A stretch of DNA of 7,835 nt from Bacteroidia bacterium (lineage in GTDB: Bacteria; Bacteroidota; Bacteroidia; Bacteroidales; Azobacteroidaceae). The stretch spans positions 1-7,835 of the forward strand of contig BNYG01000057.1 of NCBI GenBank assembly GCA_026000155.1, given 5' to 3'. The stretch's first letter is position 1, and each line of letters opens with the position of its first letter. Below are positions 1-5,494 of this stretch, piece by piece. Made by a program: the position numbers and the translations under genes. The notes below the pieces were generated by a model, which ran no database searches, was not told where the DNA came from, and saw only the letters and a list, made by a program, of their open reading frames with translations.

Positions 1-160
1 AAGAAAACATCATCAACTTTTTCATCTCCGGCTTGACTAACGCTAAAGCGGAAAGGTTAAATGGCAAAATCCAACGATTTGTTTCTTCCAACTATGGAAT
101 CAAGGATAAAGATTTTGCTTTGTATAGATTGGCTAATTATTTTTCATAGCACCTGAAAAA
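1..160 (+). mobile_element. Right end of an ISL3-like insertion sequence (partial)
   Basis: The left edge of the window is the 3' end of an insertion sequence, recognised only from the transposase C-terminus it encodes. After the transposase stop at 147-149 about ten A-rich bases (near 150-160) remain before the sequence becomes readable as a different protein, so the IS end lies close to 150-165. The exact terminal inverted repeat and target duplication cannot be set because the other IS end is outside the window. The element interrupts the discoidin-domain gene that follows. Confidence 0.6.
3..149 (+). CDS. Transposase C-terminus, ISL3-like DDE family (partial)
   Basis: The frame is open from the window edge and gives 48 residues ending in LYRLANYFS before a TAG stop. 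It contains the motif TNAKAERLNGKIQ. In ISL3-like DDE transposases this region carries the final catalytic glutamate (here the E encoded at 51-53) followed by the conserved N and K/Q positions; the downstream run NYGIKDKDFALYR is also typical of Bacteroidetes members. The enzyme would excise and reinsert its own element. The N-terminal zinc-binding and first two catalytic parts lie outside the window, so activity cannot be judged. The assignment rests on motif recognition from memory; a related family such as ISAon1 is the main alternative. Confidence 0.7.
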   Translation, partial: ENIINFFISGLTNAKAERLNGKIQRFVSSNYGIKDKDFALYRLANYFS

Positions 161-1280
161 AATAATTAACCTTAAAATCAAAGACGAATGGGGAAATGTC
201 AGCCAAGTATCCGATACCCTTTATTTCGGCGTTGACAGTGACGAGCCGGTCATTTATTGGACAGCCACCGCTTCTTCCTCCAACCTGGGCGAAGATCCGT
301 ATCGTGCAATAGATAAGGATCTGAATACCCGCTGGAGTTCGGGCGCCGCTCAAACCGGTAACGAATGGTTTATCGTCAATATGCAAGATTTACAAACATT
401 TAATACCATTGTCTTGAATCAGTCGGGAGCACCCGGCGATTATCCCCGCTTGTGCGATATCTATGTATCGAACGACGGTCTCAACTGGGGCAATCCGGTT
501 GTTACAGTGTCCGGTATGACAGAAGACGAAATGCGTATCCGGCTACCGAAAGTTTATTCCGCACGGTATGTGAAAATCACGCAGAATAGAGAATCAAACA
601 GCGGTAGTTGGTGGGCGATTAACGAATTTTCCGTGGACAATGTCACGTATGACGGCTGGTTTGCCGCTGCTTCCTCTTCCGGTTCCGGACACAATGCAAG
701 CAATGCGGTGGATAACGATCCCAATAGCAGTTGGAATTCAGGCGCTGCTCAAACCGGTAATGAATGGTTTACGGTGGACTTATTGAAGAAGACCACGTTT
801 AATATCATTATACTGAATCAAGAAGGAAGTGAAGACGATTATCCTCGTGAATATGCCGTCTATGGATCCGAAGACGGTGTAACATGGCCTACTCGATCTT
901 TAGTTACGGGCAACGGAACACCGGGAAAGGAAACTCGTATTCCTTTTACTAGAAAATGGGGATACCGGTATTTAAAAATTGCTCAAACCGGACAATCGGA
1001 GGGTAGTTGGTGGTCGATCTATAATTTATCCGTAGAAATCAGTACGGCGATTACCCATCCGGAAACTAATCCGTTACAAATACGATACAGTGAAGGTAAA
1101 TTGAAAATAATCAATGCTTTACCTGATTCGCAACTAACGATTTATTCCCTTTCGGGACAAACGGTCAAACAGGAAACGAACGTTACCGGTACTATCGAGG
1201 TGAATCTGCCACAGGGTATTTATTTAGTAACGGTCCGGGACAAATACCGGGTTTGCACAGAGAAATTAATTATAAAATAA
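150..1280 (+). pseudogene. Discoidin-domain T9SS cargo protein, 5' end removed by an IS
   Basis: The frame is open without a start from the IS stop at 149 through to TAA at 1278-1280. Readable protein begins near KIKDEWGNVSQVSDTLYF, the end of an Ig-like or linker domain. Two F5/8 type C (discoidin) domains follow, roughly 255-645 and 651-1041, each with an RxIDxDLNTRW- or NAVDNDPNSSW-type strand, a GAAQTGNEWF motif and a closing RY(V/L)KI strand. The last part (about 1069-1277) is a T9SS type A sorting domain ending in QGIYLVTVRDKYRVCTEKL. Such domains bind carbohydrate or surface glycans; the role of the missing N-terminal part is unknown. The first in-frame ATG at 381 lies inside the first discoidin domain and would give a protein with no signal peptide, so I call this a broken gene. 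It sits 12 bp upstream of the CotH gene and was probably co-transcribed with it. Confidence 0.75.
339..771 (+). repeat. Direct repeat between the two discoidin domains (339-372 and 738-771)
   Basis: The two discoidin domains share a nearly identical 34-base stretch encoding SGAAQTGNEWF at 339-372 and 738-771. I count 31 of 34 matches, and all three differences fall at third codon positions. The copies are 399 bp (133 codons) apart and in frame, which is what tandem duplication of one domain would leave. Flanking protein similarity (LNQ, DYPR, GSWW) runs through both domains but is weaker at DNA level. Confidence 0.7.
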
Positions 1281-1292
1281 TAAGTAAACAGA

Positions 1293-3182
1293 ATGAAATT
1301 AAAAGCAACGGTGTTGGGGATGTTGTTCCTTGTGTATTCAACCACCCTATTCTCTCAAAACGAAGATTGGCTATTTTCCCCGAAAGGGGTTGGCGAAATT
1401 CGGATTACCCTGGCGGACGGCAAAAAAATCGGCGACATCAAAAATGAGAAAAACGACAAGGATTATGCCGGGAAATTAGATGCCACCATGCAAGTCAAAA
1501 ATTCCGGATCGTCCGAATATGTGACGGAAGATTTTTATAACGGAAAAATAAAGATTGAAGGCCGGGGAAATACGACTTGGGGTGTTCCCAAAAAACCGTA
1601 TAATATTGATTTGGTAGGAGATGACGAGATTACTGAAATTGAGTCTCCATTATTAGGCATGCCGGCGGCGGAAGAATGGAGTTTATTGGCATTCTGGCAC
1701 GACCGGAGTTTGATGCGCATTCCGATGGCCATGTATTTAGGTCAACACATGAATGGCATTAAATGGTCGCCCCGCATGCGTTATGTAGAATTGTGGATCA
1801 ACAACGACTATCGGGGTCTGTATCTTTTATCCGAAAAAATACAACGCGGAAACGACCGGATCGATATTAAAAAATTGACCGATGCGCCGGAAGACCAAGT
1901 CGAGCCGCGTGTTTCCGGAGGATATATATTGGAAGGATCCTCCGAAGGGAAACTGACCGATATTGAAAAATCGGTTCAATTCAAAACGGAACGGGACAAT
2001 ATTAATTTTACCTTTAAATATCCGAAGCCTAAAAATGTAACTCCGGAACAAAGGGCATGGATTTGGAATTACATCAATACATTTGAAAATGTTTTGCGCA
2101 GTGACAATTTCAAAGACCCGGTAAACGGTTATCAAAAATACATTGATGTGGAAAGTTTCATCGATTGGACGATTTTGCACGAGCAATCCAGAGGAGTGGA
2201 TAATTTGTTTCACGCCAGTACGTTTGTCCATAAAGACCGGGAAGGCAAGCTGAATATGAGCGCTCCTTGGGATTTTGACTTGTCGTACGGCAATGCCGGA
2301 TCGCCGGATGCCGACAGCCGGCAGGAAACAGGCAATATGGTACGGACACACCGGTGGTTTGACCGCTTGTCGAAAGATCCTGCCTACATGGCGCGATACA
2401 AGGCCCGTTTGGATGAACTGACTCCGCTCTTCAATCAAATTCCGGCCATTCTGAATGCCAATTACGAACAATTGTATGAATCCGGCGCCATCGAGCGGGA
2501 AAAAGACAAATGGCCTCAAATATTATGGGAATTTCAGGGAGAAACCGATATGGAAACTCCTTTTGAACATAAAGCGCATGTGCGGTTTCTCAGCGATTGG
2601 GTAACGGCGCGGAATGCCTGGTGTTATGTGGCAGTAGGAGCCGATGACGATGAAAAAGGAGAACGGTTGATAAGGACTAAACCGGTCATCCGCATCATGG
2701 ATCCGGAAGCGATGGAAGAAGAAGGCAGTTTTAGTGTGAAAGTAATGAAAGGATACGAATATAGTTGGAATGACGGCAATGAAATAACCGACAACGTCAA
2801 ACGAATCAGCGCCAAAGGTAAATATTGGGTGAAAGTTTTAGATAGCCACGGGTATGTCAGTCTCGCATCCGATACGCTTTATTACAAGGTAGAACCGCCG
2901 GCTCCCCCGACAGGTATTGCTGTTACGAAGGCAAATTCGTTTACTTATACCAATCCGGTGAACGATGAGTTGCAGATAGAGTATAATGCATCCAACGATT
3001 TCAGCTTGTCGGTACAATTGTTTGATCTGAAAGGAATACGAGTGAAAAACGCCGGTGCTTTTGTGACACCGGGTAATAACCGCATTCAAATTCCGGTATC
3101 CGGTTTGGAAAACGGAATGTATATCCTGCAATTAGGAACCGAAAACGGAATCGTTGCCAAGAAGATTATAGTGAGTCGATGA
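1293..3182 (+). CDS. Secreted CotH kinase family protein with T9SS sorting domain
   Basis: This is a 629-residue protein. It opens with a signal peptide (MKLKATVLGMLFLVYSTTLFSQ), with cleavage likely just after residue 22. Residues about 80-440 form a CotH-kinase-like domain: RGNTTW at 91-96 and KKPY at 100-103, YRGLYLLSEKI at 173-183, SGGYILE at 208-214, DWTILHEQSRGVDN at 291-304, and WDFDLSYGN at 326-334, whose aspartates match the metal-binding position. CotH proteins are atypical protein kinases first defined on spore coats; in Bacteroidota they are exported and their substrates are unknown. Residues about 465-535 look like an Ig-type module ending in ASDTLYYKVEPP, and 545-629 is a T9SS type A sorting domain ending in GMYILQLGTENGIVAKKIIVSR. 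The start follows the previous stop by 12 A-rich bases with no Shine-Dalgarno sequence, suggesting an operon. Family call is firm; kinase activity is inferred. Confidence 0.88.
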   Translation: MKLKATVLGMLFLVYSTTLFSQNEDWLFSPKGVGEIRITLADGKKIGDIKNEKNDKDYAGKLDATMQVKNSGSSEYVTEDFYNGKIKIEGRGNTTWGVPKKPYNIDLVGDDEITEIESPLLGMPAAEEWSLLAFWHDRSLMRIPMAMYLGQHMNGIKWSPRMRYVELWINNDYRGLYLLSEKIQRGNDRIDIKKLTDAPEDQVEPRVSGGYILEGSSEGKLTDIEKSVQFKTERDNINFTFKYPKPKNVTPEQRAWIWNYINTFENVLRSDNFKDPVNGYQKYIDVESFIDWTILHEQSRGVDNLFHASTFVHKDREGKLNMSAPWDFDLSYGNAGSPDADSRQETGNMVRTHRWFDRLSKDPAYMARYKARLDELTPLFNQIPAILNANYEQLYESGAIEREKDKWPQILWEFQGETDMETPFEHKAHVRFLSDWVTARNAWCYVAVGADDDEKGERLIRTKPVIRIMDPEAMEEEGSFSVKVMKGYEYSWNDGNEITDNVKRISAKGKYWVKVLDSHGYVSLASDTLYYKVEPPAPPTGIAVTKANSFTYTNPVNDELQIEYNASNDFSLSVQLFDLKGIRVKNAGAFVTPGNNRIQIPVSGLENGMYILQLGTENGIVAKKIIVSR

Positions 3183-3190
3183 TCTCTTTT

Positions 3191-3309
3191 CTGTCATTGC
3201 GGGCTTGACCCGCAATCCCAAGATGTCCGTTAAACACCAATGATGCAAGGAGTTGAATAATAGTGATTAACGATTTTCAGAGGATTGCGGGTCAAGCCCG
3301 CAATGACAG
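3191..3309. repeat. 119-bp fold-back element with perfect 28-bp inverted arms
   Basis: The arms at 3191-3218 and 3282-3309 are exact reverse complements over 28 bases. Each arm is itself a hairpin: ATTGCGGG, five loop bases, then CCCGCAAT (3196-3216 and 3284-3304). Inside, CGTTAA (3228-3233) and TTAACG (3267-3272) are inverted too and lie nine bases from each arm, so the whole element can fold as one long hairpin with a 9 by 9 internal loop. This resembles a MITE or paired REP-like repeat. Arms containing TTGCGGGCTTGACCCGCAA occur in several bacterial genomes by my recollection. There is no U-tract, so I do not call it a terminator, and I see no clear target duplication. It sits 8 bp after the CotH stop and marks the break in the next gene. 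Confidence 0.85.
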
Positions 3310-4648
3310 AGAGAAGAGTGATGACAGTATTGGAAGTAATTTCGCCATTTCCATAACCGATGATAAAGATATTCAGCCGGATACGACTTCGACCATTTTA
3401 TCGCGGATTTTATTGACTTCGGAATTGCGGGGATATGTGGCCAATCCGGCATATTATTTTCAACCAGACAACCGGCAAGCGGAACAGGCATCCGATTTGT
3501 TGATGATGACTCATGGCTGGAACCGTTACGACATCCCGAAAGCCATGCGTGGCGATTATCAATACCTGACCATTCCCAACGAAGAATCACAGTCATTTTC
3601 GGGAATAGTGAAAGGCGGATTATTATCCAAACCTTATGCCAATTCCAAAGTGACGATTATTTCCAGCAATACCTTTTTCCATGATGTGGCGGAAACTGAT
3701 GAAAAGGGGCTGTTTACATTCAAGAATTTTGAGTTTCCCGACAGCACTTCCTATATTATTCAGGCTTTGAATAAAAAAGGGAAAGACATCGTGGAATTGT
3801 ATTTGGATGACATTACCTATCCGGCAGTATCCTCTACAAAAAATCAGTTAAGGAAACAAACGGAAGAAATAGTCAAACCGGAATTCAAAGAATATGTTGA
3901 AAAAGCGGATTTAAAATATACGAACGAAAACGGAATGCGGATGCGTACTTTGCCGGAATTGATTGTAGAAGGACGTTTTAAACCACATCAATCCCCTTTT
4001 TATACGATGCCTGATGATTTTATATCGGAGGATGAAATAAGACGTTCGTCCGATATGCGTAGTTTATTAAGGAAGAGTTCTGAGTTGAGAATGAACAACA
4101 ATGCACTAAGAGTACGTGCTACTAAAGCCATGCCTGTTACTGGCCCTCCAATGATTATGATTGATGGACAAAAAATGATCTATGGTGGAACTGATGATAT
4201 CAATGATGATGAAGTTTGGAATATTTTGGATCACTTGGACATTGAAGATATTGCACAAGTAGATATTATTAATAGTATGGCTAAAAGACTTGTTTACGGT
4301 ATGACGTATGGAAAAAATGGTGTTATTGAAATATATACCAAAAAAGGCTATTGGAATAAAGGTAAACCCAGGTTTAATACGCAACAAATCATACCTTTAG
4401 GTTATCAATTACCAATAGAATTTTATTCCCCGCAATACGATACGCCGGAAAATAGAAACAGTACAACACCCGATTTGCGAAGCACCATTTACTGGAAACC
4501 TGATGTTTTGGTGGATTCCGACGGGAAAGCTTCGGTAGATTTTTATACTGCCGACAGTCCATCGACCTATTCGGTTATTATCGAAGGAAGTACACCCGAA
4601 GGGAAATTGATTTACCAACGGGAAGAGGCGGCGGTAGTGGTGGAGTAA
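3263..4648 (+). pseudogene. 5'-truncated carboxypeptidase-regulatory/TonB-plug surface protein
   Basis: The longest open frame begins with GTG at 3263, but its first residues (QRIAGQARNDR) are translated from the right arm of the fold-back repeat. Family-like sequence starts near 3332 (GSNFAISITDDKDIQPDTT). No in-frame ATG occurs until 3503. Counting from 3263, residues 24-110 match the segment preceding the regulatory domain in Bacteroidetes MG2/TonB-plug proteins. Residues 111-190 look like a carboxypeptidase-regulatory beta-sandwich (SFSGIVKGGLLSKPYANSKV). Residues 295-363 are a TonB plug-like domain (PPMIMIDGQ, then GKNGVIEIYTKKGYW). Residues 378-461 are the usual conserved end (YWKPDVLVDSDGKASVDFYTAD). 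Full-length relatives from memory have about 400 more N-terminal residues including a signal peptide, so this is the C-terminal half only. It cannot be exported as it stands and is probably a relic. The C-terminus is intact. Confidence 0.75.
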
Positions 4649-4676
4649 GGAGAAAGTAACTTGTAAAAGATAGATT

Positions 4677-5324
4677 TCAGTTTTTCCATTTGTCGGGTAT
4701 TGTAGATGTTTTTGTCCCATTGGTAACGGTATCAGACATTATGCTATTGAAGAATTTTGATTTATTATATTCAAGTTTTACCACTTTTCCTTTGTTTTGT
4801 ACGATATTATTATTCAAATCACCGGAATGTCCTGTCGGTGGGAAATATACTTTGACCTTTTTATCAGGAAAATTTTGCTGGATAAATTCAAGAGGAGGCA
4901 CAAGGTCACTGTCTGCACTTACTAATATGACAACATCCGTTTTATTCAGAGCGCAGTCACCTATTATTTGAACTGAAATATTGACATCTGTTCTTTTTTC
5001 TTCGGGCTTGTCAATAGAGGCATTGCAATAAGGGCATGTAATCTGCTTGGCGAAATATTTCCCCCGAATAATCTCAAATTTGTCTTTATTAATAATTTTG
5101 TTTGCATTTAGCAAAGCTCCTTGACGACTGCTTTTACTGGAACTAAGTGGCGTAGCTGTAAAATATACTACTCTTTGAAGAATCTGATCCTGACCTAAAA
5201 ATTGTTCAAATAATTTAACAAAGTCAATCCAGTAAAATTTTTTCCAGTCGGAATCGATAATCTTTTTTCGCTTTAATCCGTAATAAAAATTAAATCCATC
5301 AATGTAAACAGTAACTCTTTTCAT
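4677..5324 (-). CDS. NYN-domain (LabA/DUF88-like) putative ribonuclease
   Basis: A 215-residue soluble protein with a PIN-like NYN fold. It begins MKRVTVYIDGFNFYYGLK, where D9 and N12 are the first acidic/polar active-site positions. EEKRTDVNISVQIIGDCALN (108-127) supplies D113, and LVSADSDLVPPLEF (134-147) supplies D138 and D140; together these form the expected metal-binding acidic cluster. A CPYC pair (97-100) precedes the EEK.TDVNI motif, as in several DUF88 proteins. The family is predicted to cut or process RNA in the cytoplasm; the substrate is unknown. No signal peptide or membrane segment is seen. The gene is markedly AT-rich (sampled lines near 23-37% GC) against about 45-50% in its neighbours, suggesting separate acquisition. 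It converges on the pseudogene at 4648 with only 28 bases between and no strong terminator there. Its own promoter and a terminator-containing leader lie directly upstream. Confidence 0.87.
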   Translation of the reverse strand: MKRVTVYIDGFNFYYGLKRKKIIDSDWKKFYWIDFVKLFEQFLGQDQILQRVVYFTATPLSSSKSSRQGALLNANKIINKDKFEIIRGKYFAKQITCPYCNASIDKPEEKRTDVNISVQIIGDCALNKTDVVILVSADSDLVPPLEFIQQNFPDKKVKVYFPPTGHSGDLNNNIVQNKGKVVKLEYNKSKFFNSIMSDTVTNGTKTSTIPDKWKN

Positions 5325-5330
5325 ATTGTT

Positions 5331-5363
5331 TTAGAATAAAAAAGCCGCTACTTTTGAGCGGCT
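5331..5363 (-). terminator. Intrinsic terminator within the NYN gene leader
   Basis: On the minus strand a 7-bp perfect stem AGCCGCT/AGCGGCT (5363-5357 with 5349-5343) encloses a 7-base loop and runs straight into TTTTTT then ATTC. This is a textbook intrinsic terminator in minus orientation. The plus strand has no U-tract after the stem. Its 3' end is only about 10-15 bases before the NYN start codon, so it would stop transcripts before the gene rather than after it. It may also terminate GH9 read-through. Confidence 0.85.
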
Positions 5364-5394
5364 AGCCCATACAAGAAAGTATGGGGATGCTTTA
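5336..5394 (-). ncRNA. Short structured leader RNA of about 60 nt upstream of the NYN gene
   Basis: A transcript from the promoter at 5430-5400 would start near 5394 and, if stopped at the terminator, end near 5336. It contains two perfect 7-bp hairpins in a row: CCCATAC/GTATGGG with a 6-base loop (5385-5379 pairing with 5372-5366), then the terminator stem. The first bases AAAG can pair with the terminal U-run, which would close the RNA into a three-way junction, or weaken the terminator as an antiterminator. There is no leader peptide of useful length. It could be an attenuator, a cis-regulatory element or a free small RNA. The structure is seen directly; its existence as a separate RNA is inferred, and I do not recognise an Rfam family. 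Confidence 0.5.
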
Positions 5395-5399
5395 CAATA

Positions 5400-5430
5400 C
5401 AAAGATAATCATTATTAATATAATACACAA
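5400..5430 (-). promoter_or_regulatory. Bacteroidetes-type promoter for the NYN leader and gene
   Basis: On the minus strand, TTG (5430-5428) is followed after exactly 20 bases by TATCTTTG (5407-5400). This matches the phylum's -33/-7 consensus TTG-N19-21-TAnnTTTG at every defined position. Transcription should start about five bases downstream, near 5394, giving a leader of roughly 70 nt before the NYN start codon. Confidence 0.75.
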
Positions 5431-5440
5431 TAATTTATTG

Positions 5441-5490
5441 AAATTTAGATTAATTCTAATTTGATAGTTGTATAGTTCCAAATAGTTGTA
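5441..5490. other. Intergenic stretch after GH9 with short AT-rich repeats
   Basis: Between the GH9 stop and the NYN promoter there is no gene. Two copies of ATAGTTGTA lie at 5464-5472 and 5482-5490, an 18-base offset, with a partial TATAGTT between them. An imperfect AT-rich inverted repeat (AAATTTAGA and TCTAATTT) lies at 5441-5462. It has no GC stem or U-tract and is at best a weak 3' structure for the GH9 mRNA. These may be chance in an AT-rich gap. Confidence 0.3.
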
Positions 5491-5494
5491 CGGC

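Noticed and set aside
381..1280. An intact 299-residue gene starting at the ATG at 381
   Set aside because: The ATG falls inside the first discoidin domain, there is no signal peptide although a T9SS tail is present, and coding sequence continues upstream in frame to about 160.
1827..2519. A 230-codon minus-strand open frame opposite the CotH gene
   Set aside because: It is a shadow of the CotH coding frame; its translation shows no domain, and the plus-strand protein has clear family motifs.
3191..3309. A CRISPR fragment or transcription terminator
   Set aside because: The two 28-bp units are inverted rather than direct and there are only two, so this is not CRISPR. Neither hairpin is followed by a U-tract on either strand.
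4649..4676. A bidirectional terminator between the converging pseudogene and NYN gene
   Set aside because: Only a four-base GAAA/TTTC pairing is visible in the 28-base gap, far too weak to call.
5336..5394. A definite type III toxin-antitoxin system
   Set aside because: The layout fits, but there are no tandem RNA repeats and the protein is an NYN-fold protein rather than a ToxN-like one. It is kept as a hypothesis only.
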